Shown here: positions 9,442 through 18,452 of the stretch, in pieces
Layout: every line of letters starts with the position of its first letter
Position numbering within the stretch: the stretch's first letter is position 1
Assembly (NCBI RefSeq): GCF_002835465.1
Contig: NZ_PIZM01000002.1
Span: 734,398-798,397, forward strand
DNA length: 64,000 nucleotides
DNA from: Psychromonas sp. psych-6C06
GTDB taxonomy: Bacteria > Pseudomonadota > Gammaproteobacteria > Enterobacterales > Psychromonadaceae
Direction: 5' to 3'
Position numbers and translations under genes: made by a program
Notes under the pieces: model-generated
Told to the model about the DNA's origin: nothing
Seen by the model: only the letters and a program-made list of their open reading frames with translations
The model's database searches: none

Positions 9442-10288
9442 GTCATCCTCGAAGTGGGTGAGGATCTGCTTAGCTAATAGCTACGCACTGGGATTCCCGA
9501 TAAAACAATTCGGGAATGACGTTTTATGTCAGGGTAATAGCCACACGCAAATATCGTCATCCTCGAAGTGGGTTATCGAGGATCTGTTTAGCAAATAGCT
9601 ACGTACAAAGATTCCCGATAAAACAATTCGGGAATGACGTTTTATGTCAGGGTAATAGCCACACGCAAATATCGTCATCCTCGAAGTGGGTTATCGAGGA
9701 TCTAATTACGCAAATAGCTACGCACTGGGATTCCCGATAAAACAATTCGGGAATGACGTTTTATGTCAGGGTAATAGCCACACGCAAATATCGTCATCCT
9801 CGAAGTGGGTTATCGAGGATCTAATTAGGCAAATAGCTACGCACTGGGATTCCCGATAAAACAATTCGGGAATGACAGTTATGAATAGGATAATTACTAT
9901 ACGCAAATATCGTCATCCTCGAAGTGGGTTATCGAGGATCTAATTACGCAAATAGCTACGCACTGGGATTCCCGATAAAACAATTCGGGAATGACAGTTA
10001 TGAATAGGGGTAATAGCCACACGCAAATACCGTCATCCTCGAAGTAGGTTATCGAGGATCTGTTTAGCAAATAGCTACGTACAAAGATTCCCGATAAAAC
10101 AACTCGGGAATGACGGCTATGAATAGGGGTAATAGCCACAAGCAAATATCGTCATCCTCGAAGTGAGTTATCGAGGATCTACTTGGGCTAATAGCTACGC
10201 ACTGAGATTCCCGATAAAACAGCTCAGGAATGACTTTTTATGAGATAACAGCACCTCGAAATTATCGATAAAGCAATTGGGGATGACG
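9442..10288. repeat. Tandem array of double-hairpin (REPIN-like) units, left part
   Basis: Seven units start at 9442, 9556, 9674, 9793, 9912, 10032 and 10151 (spacing 114-120 bp), plus a degenerate piece near 10254-10288. Each unit has an 83-84 bp core (79 in the first) with two hairpins: GTCATCCTCGA...TCGAGGATCT and, about 25 bp on, AGATTCCCGA...TCGGGAATGAC. The second is the reverse complement of the first at 23 of 30 positions, and two of the differences are compensatory in the 8-bp stem (C-G to T-A, T-A to C-G). The linkers are also conserved, so units multiplied as a 119-bp block. The region otherwise holds no gene. Confidence 0.93.
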
Positions 10289-10316
10289 GAATGACGTATA
10301 AAGGCTCTTTCGCAAT

Positions 10317-10610
10317 TCAATAAATTATAGAGGATAGATCTTTCCATTCTGGATTTTGTTTATTTATTAAGTTTATTTTCCAAGCCCTATTCCAATGTTT
10401 TAACTGCTTTTCTCTGGTGATCGCATCGTACATAGTTTCGTGCATCTCGAAATAGATTAGATTTTTTAAGTAATATTTTTCGCTAAAACCTTTAGTAGTT
10501 CCAGCTTTATGTTGCGCAATACGTTGTCTTAAGTTGCTTGTCACACCAATGTACAACACTCCCTCTTTTTTGTTTGATAACATATATGTACATGGTTGTT
10601 TTTCTACCAT
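10317..10610 (-). CDS. Solo GIY-YIG nuclease-domain protein
   Basis: 97 residues consisting almost only of a GIY-YIG nuclease domain of the small URI/COG2827 type. Seen: TYML at 8-11 (the GIY position), LYIGVTSNLRQRIAQHK at 19-35 (the YIG position and the catalytic Arg), and TREKQLKHWNRAWK with catalytic Glu67. No DNA-binding accessory domain is present. The gene splits an array of double-hairpin repeats: seven units on one side, two full and two half units on the other. Small solo GIY-YIG proteins have no firmly known role; the setting suggests a nuclease that acts on, or spreads with, the palindromes. This link is inference. Confidence 0.88.
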   Translation of the reverse strand: MVEKQPCTYMLSNKKEGVLYIGVTSNLRQRIAQHKAGTTKGFSEKYYLKNLIYFEMHETMYDAITREKQLKHWNRAWKINLINKQNPEWKDLSSIIY

Positions 10611-10693
10611 CTACATCTCCTAGGCGCCATAAGTTCAGTTGATTAAGTTTAGCTGGTAAAACACTTTTAGCTTGAAGTAGTTTGTTAGCACAC

Positions 10694-11019
10694 AGATTCC
10701 CGATAAAACAATTCGGGAATGACGTTATGATGTGGGGGGGAATAGTAGCACTTAAACACCGTCATCCTCGAAGTGGGTTATCGAGGATCTACTTGGGCTA
10801 ATAGCTACGTACAAAGATTCCCGATAAAACAATTCGGGAATGACGTTATGATATGGGGGGGAATAGCAGCACGTAAATATCGTCATCCTCGAAGTGGGTT
10901 ATCGAGGATCTACTTGGGCTAATAGCTATGCACAAAGATTCCCGATAAAAAAACTCGGGAATCAGGCTCTGTGCGCTAGCGACACACAGAGATTCCTAAC
11001 CAAACAACTCGGAAATGAC
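10694..11019. repeat. Double-hairpin repeat array, right part
   Basis: Continuation of the same repeat beyond the GIY-YIG gene: a right half-unit at 10694-10723, full units at 10761-10844 and about 10882-10964 (121-bp spacing), and a degenerate half-unit at 10990-11019 close to the downstream gene's stop codon. The linker here carries ACTTGGGCTAATAGCTA, also found in unit 7 left of the gene. The left hairpin of the first right-hand unit is missing, so the nuclease cassette (about 10289-10693) replaces it. The interval 10611-10693 has no ORF. Confidence 0.9.
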
Positions 11020-11045
11020 GCTCTGCTAGGGGGTAAATAACGACC

Positions 11046-12497
11046 CTAACAACCTGGGCCACACTCCATACATTGATTTATCATAGCTGTACCTAATTTC
11101 AGTTTGGCATTCAGATCGCGCAATGCAGTGCGGACACCTTCTTCGATAACAGGATGATAAAACGGCATATCGAGCATTTGTGAAATGGTCATACGGTTTT
11201 GGTGTGCCCAAGCTAATAAGTGCGCTAAATGCTCAGCTTGTGGCCCTATCATTTCAGCGCCTAATAACCGCCCAGTACCATGTTCAGCATAAATATGTAG
11301 TAACCCTTTATTTTTCAACATAACGCGGCTACGTCCTTGATCTTCAAAGGAAACAGTGCCCGTTTCGAAACAACCGCACTCCCCTAGTTTTTCAATGACC
11401 TGTTTACGACTCAAACCAACCATTGCTAGTTGTGGGTCAGTAAATACGGCAGCAATTGAGCTACGGCGTAGACCTGCACGAATATTGGGGTATACACCTG
11501 CATTGCTTCCCGCTATTTTTCCTTGGTCTGCAGCTTCATGTAAGAGAGGAATTTGATTGCTCGCATCACCTGCTATAAATATATTTTCGACTGATGTCTG
11601 CATAGTAAATGGGTCTGCAATAGGAACACCGCGATCATCAGTTTCAAGGTTGATAGCATCTAAACCTAAGTTATCAACATTCGGACGACGCCCTGTCGCC
11701 GCTAATACATATTCAACGCATTTAATTTGCTCAACACCTTGCTTGTCGATATATGTTATTTGTACTTGCCCGTCTTTTTGAATCATCTCTTTTACGTTGG
11801 CGTCAGCATCTAAATAGAATTCATCAGAGAAGGCTTTTTGAGCATAGGCCATCACGTCAGGATCAGTAAATGGACCAACCTGTCCTCCCATCCCGAACAT
11901 TAAGACTTCGACACCTAAACGATGTAATGACTGCCCTAACTCTAATCCAATAACACCGGGACCAAATACTGCAATAGACTTCGGAAGATCAGTCCAATTA
12001 AAAACATCATCATTAATAATTAAGTTATCGCCAAGGTCATTCCAAACGGCTGGGTAACTAGGTCTCGACCCCGTTGCAATAACAATTCGTTTTGCATTCA
12101 CTAAGGTATGATCATCTATTTGTAATTGAGTTTGAGTAACAAAAGTAGCTTTACCGATAAGCTTATCTTTTTCGTTAATACCGTCTACAGCCTCAACAAC
12201 AAAGCCTACAAAACGATCGCGTTCATCGCGAATTCGTTGCATTACTTTTTTGCCGTCAATACGTACATCGCCATCAACAAACACACCGAAGGGTGCTGTA
12301 TGTTGTGCACTATGAGCACTTTCTGCGGCAGCAATTAGTAACTTACTTGGCATACACCCAACACGCGCACAAGTCGTACCAAATACCCCACCTTCAATAA
12401 GTACAACCGATTCAGTATGCTCTTTGGCAGCACGATATGACGCTAAACCCGCAGTACCACCACCGATAACAGCTACATCAACATTTATTTCTTTCAT
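11046..12497 (-). CDS. Class I pyridine nucleotide-disulfide oxidoreductase (dihydrolipoamide dehydrogenase-like)
   Basis: FAD/NAD(P)H flavoprotein of 483 residues. Seen: FAD loop GGGTAG at 12-17, redox-active pair C43-ARVG-C48, NAD(P) loop FGPGVIGLELG near 185-195, second FAD motif IFIAGDAS, and the dimer-domain FYHPVIEEG where Lpd has HAHPT.SE. Past the normal end there is a Cys-rich tail CMECGPGC. It lies next to the Prx-Grx gene (about 127 bp apart, same strand), as in vibrios, which suggests a role in peroxide or thiol redox balance. True Lpd is less likely because no dehydrogenase-complex genes are near and the His motif differs. The substrate is unknown. Confidence 0.85.
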   Translation of the reverse strand: MKEINVDVAVIGGGTAGLASYRAAKEHTESVVLIEGGVFGTTCARVGCMPSKLLIAAAESAHSAQHTAPFGVFVDGDVRIDGKKVMQRIRDERDRFVGFVVEAVDGINEKDKLIGKATFVTQTQLQIDDHTLVNAKRIVIATGSRPSYPAVWNDLGDNLIINDDVFNWTDLPKSIAVFGPGVIGLELGQSLHRLGVEVLMFGMGGQVGPFTDPDVMAYAQKAFSDEFYLDADANVKEMIQKDGQVQITYIDKQGVEQIKCVEYVLAATGRRPNVDNLGLDAINLETDDRGVPIADPFTMQTSVENIFIAGDASNQIPLLHEAADQGKIAGSNAGVYPNIRAGLRRSSIAAVFTDPQLAMVGLSRKQVIEKLGECGCFETGTVSFEDQGRSRVMLKNKGLLHIYAEHGTGRLLGAEMIGPQAEHLAHLLAWAHQNRMTISQMLDMPFYHPVIEEGVRTALRDLNAKLKLGTAMINQCMECGPGC

Positions 12498-12571
12498 TAC
12501 TTTTCCTTACAAATCATCAGCTCTGATTAAAAAACTTAAAAATAAAGTGTAATTAATTAGATTTTGGCTAT

Positions 12572-12603
12572 AAAAAAGCGCGTCTTTCAAGAAAGACACG
12601 CTT
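12572..12603 (-). terminator. Rho-independent terminator after prx-grx
   Basis: Minus-strand hairpin AAGCGTGTCTTT-CTTG-AAAGACGCGCTT with one G-T pair, followed by a run of T. It lies 20 bp past the Prx-Grx stop codon, so that gene is probably transcribed separately from the flavoprotein gene downstream. Confidence 0.85.
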
Positions 12604-12623
12604 AAGCATGAATACGAGAGAAA

Positions 12624-13355
12624 TTAACCTTTTACATATGCGATAACTGCGTCACTATCGCCGATATGTTTACCATCAACGAACAATTGTGGCACAGTCG
12701 TTTGTCCTGAAATTGCACGTAAACTTACTGATGTTGCATCTGTACCCAATACAATTTCTTCAAACGCAATATCATTTTCTTTAAGCGCTTGTTTAGCTTT
12801 TGCACAGAAAGGGCATCCCGGCTTAGTAAATAAAGAAACCGCTGCAGGCGCTTTTGCCGTTGGATTAATATAGTTAAGCATTGTATCAGCATCTGACACT
12901 TCAAACGGGTCGCCCGGCTGGTTTGGCTCTATAAACATTTTTTCAATCACGCCATCTTTAACTAGCATGCTGTAACGCCATGTACGCTTGCCAAAGCCAA
13001 GATCAGCTTTGTCTACTAACATTCCCATGCCTTCTGTGAACTCACCATTACCGTCTGGTACTACAGTGATTTTTTCAGCTTCTTGGTCAGCAAGCCATGC
13101 ATTCATAACAAATGTGTCATTAACCGACAAACAAACAATCTCATCAACGCCATTCTTTTTCAATACACCAGCTAATTCATTGTAACGTGGTAAATGAGTT
13201 GAAGAGCAAGTTGGTGTAAACGCACCTGGTAATGCAAATACAACCACTGTTTTCCCTTTAAATAGTTCATCTGTTGTTACATTAACCCATTCATCTCCTT
13301 GACGAGTTGGAAAAGTAACTGTTGGGATGTTTTGACCTTCGATATTATTTAGCAT
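12624..13355 (-). CDS. Hybrid peroxiredoxin-glutaredoxin peroxidase
   Basis: Glutathione-dependent peroxidase: an N-terminal Prx5-type domain fused to a C-terminal glutaredoxin. 243 residues from the ATG at 13355, matching the 241-residue Haemophilus enzyme; the start has GGAGT 6 nt upstream, so an upstream start at 13442 is discarded. The peroxidatic Cys50 sits in [14 protein letters not shown]; the Grx motif [11 protein letters not shown] lies near residue 180, with TVPQLF and GDSDAV glutathione-site motifs after it. The Grx domain recycles the Prx cysteine with glutathione. In relatives it is controlled by a nearby oxyR; none is seen in this window. Confidence 0.93.
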   Translation of the reverse strand: MLNNIEGQNIPTVTFPTRQGDEWVNVTTDELFKGKTVVVFALPGAFTPTCSSTHLPRYNELAGVLKKNGVDEIVCLSVNDTFVMNAWLADQEAEKITVVPDGNGEFTEGMGMLVDKADLGFGKRTWRYSMLVKDGVIEKMFIEPNQPGDPFEVSDADTMLNYINPTAKAPAAVSLFTKPGCPFCAKAKQALKENDIAFEEIVLGTDATSVSLRAISGQTTVPQLFVDGKHIGDSDAVIAYVKG

Positions 13356-13536
13356 GTTGTACTCCAATATTAAGATTAAAGTTAATAAGTGTAGATATTT
13401 TTTTAAAACAATCTCTGTTTCGATAGAAAGATTATCAAACAAAAAGTTAAATAGGTAAAGACGTTTAAATTTATCAACTCAATAGCTAAAAGCTATTGCA
13501 ATACTGATTTTATTTCTAGTCATCACTCTTCAGCCA

Positions 13537-13560
13537 AAACTACCACAAAATAGGTAGTTT
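13537..13560 (-). terminator. Probable terminator after rep
   Basis: 8-bp hairpin AAACTACC-8 nt-GGTAGTTT; on the minus strand a short T run follows. It is 46 bp beyond the rep stop codon. A second small hairpin (CAATAGCT/AGCTATTG, 13480-13498) lies further on. Confidence 0.6.
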
Positions 13561-13606
13561 TAATTTGATCATAGATAAAAGTTAAATGCTCTTTTGTAGA
13601 TACCTT

Positions 13607-15616
13607 TTAATCAAACAATGCTTTTAAGCTAGCTACCCCTTTGTCCGCCAATGCTTTTTTCTGTTCAACAGTTTTTTTACGCGCGCCACTATCCCATTCC
13701 AAATCATCTTGCGGTAATTCAAGCAAAAAGCGGCTTGGTGTAGGATTAATCGTTTCACCATATTGATTACGCTCCTTCGCTAAAATAAAAGTAAGCTCCT
13801 TTTGTGCGCGCGTAATGCCAACATAAGCCAATCTCCGTTCCTCTTCAACATTATCTTCATCAATACTGACTTGATGCGGTAAAATTCCCTCTTCCATCCC
13901 CACTAAATATACATAGGGGAACTCCAACCCTTTTGAAGCATGTAAAGTCATTAACTGCACCTGATCTAACTCTTCATCTTCTTCGTTCCGCGATAACATA
14001 TCGCGCAGTGTTAATCGCGCGACGACCTGCTCTAATGTCATCGGCTCATCAAGTGAGTCTCCCTTAAGCATTTCTGTTACCCATTTAAATAACATCGACA
14101 CATTTTTCATCTGCATTTCAGCGGCTTTAGGGCTAGGGCTACTTTCATACAGCCAATCTTCATAACCAATATCGCGGATCATATCGCGAACCACATCCAC
14201 AGGCTCTTCACGCTTTAAGCGATCATTTAACTCGACAAGCCAACGCGTAAAGGATTGTACTGACTGCAACCCCTTACCATTTAGTGTCTGCTCTAAACCC
14301 AGTTCAAAGCTGGCTGCAAACATGCTGATATGACGCAGGTTTGCATAACTGCCCAGTTTTTCTCGGCTAACAGCACCAATGCCACGAGGAGGCTTATTAA
14401 CAACGCGAATAAAGGCATTTTCATCATCATGATTCACCAATAGCTTTAGGTAAGCCATGATATCTTTGACCTCTGCACGGGCGAAAAAGGAGGTACCACC
14501 GCTAATTTTATAGGGGATGCGATTTTCCATCATCACTTTTTCTAATAGGCGACTTTGATGATTACCACGATATAACACTGCATAATCTTTAAAAGCACAA
14601 CCATTCATGAACTTATGCCCAGAAATCTCCATGACCACACGTTCCGCTTCCTGTTGTTCATTCTTTGCCGTTAAAACTTTTAAAGGTTCGCCATAGGCAA
14701 GCTCGCTAAATAGACGCTTATCGAACTCATGCGGATTATTGGCAATCAATACGTTTGCTGATTTTAAAATTCGTTGGCTAGAGCGGTAGTTTTGCTCTAA
14801 CTTAATCACTTTTAGTTGCGGGAAATCGTGTTGTAACATACTGAGGTTTTCTGGGCGTGCACCACGCCAAGAGTAGATTGACTGATCATCATCCCCTACG
14901 ACAGTAAAGCGAGCGCGTTCGCCAACTAACGCTTTGATCAACTCATATTGGCTGGTATTGGTATCTTGGTATTCATCTACCAATAAGTAACGAATTTTAT
15001 TTTGCCACCGTAATCTCACTTCCTCTTTATGGGAAAGCAATAAAGTCGGTAGCACAATCAAATCATCAAAATCCAAGGCGTTATAAGCCTTTAGCTGTCG
15101 TTGGTATAAATCGTAACTATGGGCGAAAATAATATCTCGCTCGCCCTTGGCTTGCTTGATCGCCTGTGGAGGGAGAATTAAAGCATTTTTCCAATTGGAA
15201 ATTTGCGTCATTAACGCTTTAAGTAGGTCGGTATCTTCTTTTAATTGTTTTTCTGTTAGCTCTTTTAATAACGCGAGACTGTCTTGATCATCAAATAGTG
15301 TAAACCCTGCTTTCATTCCTAAGGTCTTCACTTCCCGTTTGATAATATCCAAACCTAATGAGTGGAATGTCGAGACCATTAATCCACGCGCTTCTTTTCT
15401 TCCTAGTGTTTGACTGACTCGCTCCTTCATCTCCCTAGCCGCTTTATTGGTAAAGGTTACCGCAGCAATGTTTTTTGCTAAGTAATCACAGTTTTGCACA
15501 AGGTGCGCAATTTTATTAGTGATAACACGCGTTTTACCACTGCCAGCTCCTGCTAATACTAAACAGGGACCAGAGATCATATTTACAGCAGCATCTTGCC
15601 CAGGATTGAGTTTCAT
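13607..15616 (-). CDS. rep: ATP-dependent DNA helicase Rep
   Basis: SF1A 3'-5' helicase that clears protein roadblocks ahead of the replication fork. 669 residues versus 673 in E. coli. Motifs in order: Q-motif LNPGQDAAV, Walker A AGAGSGKT at 22-29, motif Ia [10 protein letters not shown], Walker [11 protein letters not shown] near 211-220, motif [16 protein letters not shown], motif [10 protein letters not shown], motif [17 protein letters not shown], motif [13 protein letters not shown]. It starts MKLNPGQ, as in Rep rather than UvrD, and lacks UvrD's longer C-terminus. Nothing unusual is seen. Confidence 0.95.
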   Translation of the reverse strand: MKLNPGQDAAVNMISGPCLVLAGAGSGKTRVITNKIAHLVQNCDYLAKNIAAVTFTNKAAREMKERVSQTLGRKEARGLMVSTFHSLGLDIIKREVKTLGMKAGFTLFDDQDSLALLKELTEKQLKEDTDLLKALMTQISNWKNALILPPQAIKQAKGERDIIFAHSYDLYQRQLKAYNALDFDDLIVLPTLLLSHKEEVRLRWQNKIRYLLVDEYQDTNTSQYELIKALVGERARFTVVGDDDQSIYSWRGARPENLSMLQHDFPQLKVIKLEQNYRSSQRILKSANVLIANNPHEFDKRLFSELAYGEPLKVLTAKNEQQEAERVVMEISGHKFMNGCAFKDYAVLYRGNHQSRLLEKVMMENRIPYKISGGTSFFARAEVKDIMAYLKLLVNHDDENAFIRVVNKPPRGIGAVSREKLGSYANLRHISMFAASFELGLEQTLNGKGLQSVQSFTRWLVELNDRLKREEPVDVVRDMIRDIGYEDWLYESSPSPKAAEMQMKNVSMLFKWVTEMLKGDSLDEPMTLEQVVARLTLRDMLSRNEEDEELDQVQLMTLHASKGLEFPYVYLVGMEEGILPHQVSIDEDNVEEERRLAYVGITRAQKELTFILAKERNQYGETINPTPSRFLLELPQDDLEWDSGARKKTVEQKKALADKGVASLKALFD

Positions 15617-15805
15617 TGTATTTCCAAAAAAGGGAGTGTGAACAGAGAATATTAAAACAAAAATGCTTAGGGCAGAAGCGCTAACTTCAAAACAAGTTCA
15701 CTACAGAGATACAGTAAAAACAGAGTGAACCCAGTGCAAAACAGTTCACCGATAAAAAGCGAAAAACAGCTCACCACAGAGTCACAGAGAAAAAGAGAGA
15801 AAAAC

Positions 15806-15962
15806 CTAGTTCAAAACAATCCGCAACGAAGAGGCTGGGAAAAAGGAAAGAGAGGAAATCTAGTTCAAAGCAATCTACAACGAAGAGATAGGGGCAAGGA
15901 AAGAGAGGAAGCCTAGTTCAAAACAATCTACAGCGAAGAGACAGGGGAAAGGGAAGGTAAGT
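15806..15962. repeat. Three-copy 53-bp purine-rich tandem repeat
   Basis: Copies begin at 15806, 15860 and 15913, each starting CTAGTTCAAAACAAT (G in one copy) and continuing with CGAAGAG and GGAAAGAGAGGAA. The stretch before it (15680-15800) has degenerate TTCACCACAGAG-like pieces of the same type. A 63-codon open frame crosses the array only because the repeat is almost free of stops in that frame. The 461-bp gap 15617-16077 holds this repeat and the nhaD terminator, no gene. Confidence 0.75.
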
Positions 15963-16000
15963 GATAAATAGTATTTTCAAGGGGGGGATATCTGCAACAA

Positions 16001-16035
16001 AAACGCGAGATGGACAAAAGCCCTATCTCGCGTTT
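16001..16035 (-). terminator. Rho-independent terminator after nhaD
   Basis: Strong hairpin with a stem of AAACGCGAGAT pairing with ATCTCGCGTTT, extended by GG/CC, loop ACAAAAG; on the minus strand the stem ends in a T run. It lies 42 bp past the nhaD stop. Confidence 0.85.
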
Positions 16036-16077
16036 CAAATTAAATGTGCAGGCAAACATGCAGCACTTTTTATCTAT

Positions 16078-17529
16078 TTAGTGAGTAAACAGATCGGCAT
16101 TCCACCATAGGTGAGCCAAAATACTTGCAGCATAGCCTAATGCTATAACTGGCATCCACTTAAGGTGCGCACCAAAGGTATAAATACCACGTGCTTGGCC
16201 CATTAAAGCGACACCAGCAGCTGAGCCGATAGACAGCATACTACCACCGACACCAGCCGTTAATGTTACCAATAACCACTGACCTTCACTCATTGCAGGC
16301 TCCATGCTTAATACCGCGAACATAACCGGAATGTTATCCACGATAGCAGATAAAATACCTACCAGTACGTTTGCCCAAGTAATAAATGCGGGATCAGCAT
16401 ACATGGCATGTGACACCATACCTAGGTAACCAATGAAACCAAGACCACCGACACAAACTACAACGCCGTAGAAGAATAACAGTGTATCCCACTCTGCTTT
16501 CGCTACTTTACCGAAAATATCGAAGGGAGCGCCATTACCTAAATTACGTAAACGTTCATGTTCTTTAACATCTTTAGTTCTAGCGATCGCTTTATCATAA
16601 CGTTTTTTATGCGTTTTACGCAGGTAGAATGCAAAGAACTGTAATAAACCAAGACCTGTCATCATACCTAATACTGGAGGCATTCCTAAGAAAGAGTGTC
16701 CCATTACAGCAAAGAAAATAGTCACTAAAAATAGGCCAACAATGCGTAAAGCACCCGGCTTCATGATCACAACTTCACCATCGCCCTTAGCAACTTCACT
16801 CGAGATAAAGAAATTCATAATAATGGCTGGCACTAAATAGTTTACCGCAGATGGAACGATTAGCTGGAAGAAATCAGCAAAAGGCACCATTCCTTTTTGC
16901 CAAACCATTAACGTTGTAATATCACCGAATGGACTAAATGCACCACCTGCATTGGCAGCAACAACAATGTTGATACAAGCAATCGCTATGAATTTATGAT
17001 TGCTTCCGCCTACTTTCATGACGATTGCACACATTAGTAGTGCCGTTGTTAAGTTATCAGCGATAGGTGAGATAAAGAAGGCTAATATACCCGTTAGCCA
17101 AAAAATGTTACGCAACGTAAAGCCTTTATTTACCATCCAAGCACGCAAAGAATCAAATAACTGTCGCTCTTCCATTGCATTAATATATGTCATTGCTACT
17201 AATAGGAAGAAAAATAGCTCCGCATACTCTAATAAATTATGGCGGAAGGCAACCTCTGCTTCATGGCTCATACCATTCTGAGTGTAATAGAAACCTATCA
17301 TTGCCCAGATAATACCGGCAGCCACCAAGACTGGCTTAGATTTACGTAAATGAATCACGTCTTCTAGCATTACTAAACAATATGCGATACCAAAAACAAG
17401 CAAAGCGGCATAGCCAATACCATGAGAAGTCAAATCCATTGCCCCTCCGTTACTTGCAAGTAACGTTGGCGAGAAAAAAACAGCAATAAGTGTTAAGAGC
17501 ACACCTAAGGGTTTATAATTTTGTAACAT
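16078..17529 (-). CDS. nhaD: Na+/H+ antiporter NhaD
   Basis: Inner-membrane sodium/proton antiporter of the ion-transporter superfamily, giving sodium and alkaline tolerance in marine bacteria. 483 residues with about 12 membrane segments. Characteristic blocks: SPIADNLTTALLMCAIVMKVG near 160-180, NIVVAANAGGAFSPFGDITTLMVWQ, and IVDNIPVMFAVLSMEPAMSEGQW, the family's polar membrane residues. The N-terminus (about 1-25) resembles the cleavable signal or extra helix of Vibrio NhaD. Single-gene transcript with its own terminator. Confidence 0.93.
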   Translation of the reverse strand: MLQNYKPLGVLLTLIAVFFSPTLLASNGGAMDLTSHGIGYAALLVFGIAYCLVMLEDVIHLRKSKPVLVAAGIIWAMIGFYYTQNGMSHEAEVAFRHNLLEYAELFFFLLVAMTYINAMEERQLFDSLRAWMVNKGFTLRNIFWLTGILAFFISPIADNLTTALLMCAIVMKVGGSNHKFIAIACINIVVAANAGGAFSPFGDITTLMVWQKGMVPFADFFQLIVPSAVNYLVPAIIMNFFISSEVAKGDGEVVIMKPGALRIVGLFLVTIFFAVMGHSFLGMPPVLGMMTGLGLLQFFAFYLRKTHKKRYDKAIARTKDVKEHERLRNLGNGAPFDIFGKVAKAEWDTLLFFYGVVVCVGGLGFIGYLGMVSHAMYADPAFITWANVLVGILSAIVDNIPVMFAVLSMEPAMSEGQWLLVTLTAGVGGSMLSIGSAAGVALMGQARGIYTFGAHLKWMPVIALGYAASILAHLWWNADLFTH

Positions 17530-17678
17530 TTTGTTCTTCCTTAAAGAAAATGAGTAATGTGAGTAAAATAGGTTAATAAATTTTGCGCGATTTTAGCATA
17601 CAGGTATAACGAAAAACAGCAGGAAAAGAGGGGGAATAGATAAACTTAAAGGAGACTTGATTAAGGGCAGAAAATACA

Positions 17679-17719
17679 GCAACTTTATAATATAAAAATA
17701 TTAGAGTTTATAAAGTTGC
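17679..17719. repeat. Inverted repeat downstream of the lipoprotein gene
   Basis: 11-bp perfect arms GCAACTTTATA and TATAAAGTTGC around a 19-nt AT-rich loop, 51 bp past the stop of the 17770 gene. It could serve as a terminator for that gene, but the loop is long and no clear T-tract follows. Confidence 0.45.
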
Positions 17720-17769
17720 ATTAATTTTTGGGGTTACTTCAGCAATAGAAAGAACAAAAGAAAACCACT

Positions 17770-18309
17770 TTAATTAGTGAAAAGCGCATTTAAATATCGC
17801 CCAGGAATCATCGTTTCTAATGTGGGTTTGTCATCATTACTTGATTGTAAAAGAAAAAGCACACCATCTTGCTGACCATTGATCAATAAGTCCGTTGCAA
17901 TAGGAAAAGATAGGCTTTGTTTCATTAGGCAACTATCTTCAGCACAACTTTTACTGGAAGATACAGTATTCACTTCTATTAAAGTATCGTTAATGGTGAC
18001 TAAATCGTAATGGCTCAGTGACTGTTGTGCATCAGTTTTAGGGGCATTATATTCAATTTCAAAATTCACTGTTGATGCTACCGAGCTATCATTGCCGACA
18101 TTTGCAACGACATCTAGAGCAGACACACTTAGCGCTAGATTATTCTCTAACAGATCAATAGGGACGATCTGTTTACCAACAATCTGTGTATTCATATCAG
18201 AGCTATTTTTTTGTATAACAACGTCATCAACATAATTAGTTGAAACGTAATTTGATGAACAGCCAGCTAACAAAACAACTGAGCCTAACATTGAGAGAGC
18301 TTTAAACAT
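17770..18309 (-). CDS. Uncharacterised outer-envelope lipoprotein (domain shared with the 20871 gene)
   Basis: About 179 residues from the ATG at 18309. The N-terminus MFKALSMLGSVVLLAGCSSN has a clear lipobox (LAGC), so it is lipid-anchored; the following Ser-Ser suggests outer-membrane sorting. The body is not recognised as a named family but aligns with the lipoprotein at 20871: IVGKQIVPIDLLENN against IVGEKIRPINLTEKN, a Cys-x4-Cys pair (CAEDSC against CDDQC) and a final PGRYLNALF against PANYIEGLF. It lies downstream of the DUF2057 gene and porin 1, after a terminator hairpin. Probably an accessory of the porin module; function unknown. Confidence 0.8.
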   Translation of the reverse strand: MFKALSMLGSVVLLAGCSSNYVSTNYVDDVVIQKNSSDMNTQIVGKQIVPIDLLENNLALSVSALDVVANVGNDSSVASTVNFEIEYNAPKTDAQQSLSHYDLVTINDTLIEVNTVSSSKSCAEDSCLMKQSLSFPIATDLLINGQQDGVLFLLQSSNDDKPTLETMIPGRYLNALFTN

Positions 18310-18366
18310 GATAATTCCATTTAGAAAGTAAAAGATAACTAAGAGATTAGCTATAAATAAATGATA

Positions 18367-18394
18367 AAGCCATTTCAATACAGAGAAATGGCTT
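18367..18394 (-). terminator. Terminator between DUF2057 gene and lipoprotein gene
   Basis: 10-bp perfect stem AAGCCATTTC-8 nt-GAAATGGCTT, then CTTTATCATTTA on the minus strand. It separates the DUF2057 gene (stop at 18453) from the lipoprotein start at 18309. Confidence 0.7.
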
Positions 18395-18452
18395 ATAGTA
18401 TGAAGTAATTAACGCTATGACAAAGAGTTAATAGATTCGTAAATGGGAGGGT

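Noticed and set aside
9516-10145. Open frames of 74 and 82 codons inside the hairpin array
   Set aside because: They are built from the repeat unit itself, have no ribosome site and repeat their own peptide; by-products of the array.
9442-11019. CRISPR array
   Set aside because: The units are about 119 bp with 84 conserved bases and the spacers are conserved too; no cas genes are present.
15725-15916. 63-codon open frame upstream of rep
   Set aside because: It is a translated tandem repeat with very biased Arg/Lys/Glu content and no start signal.
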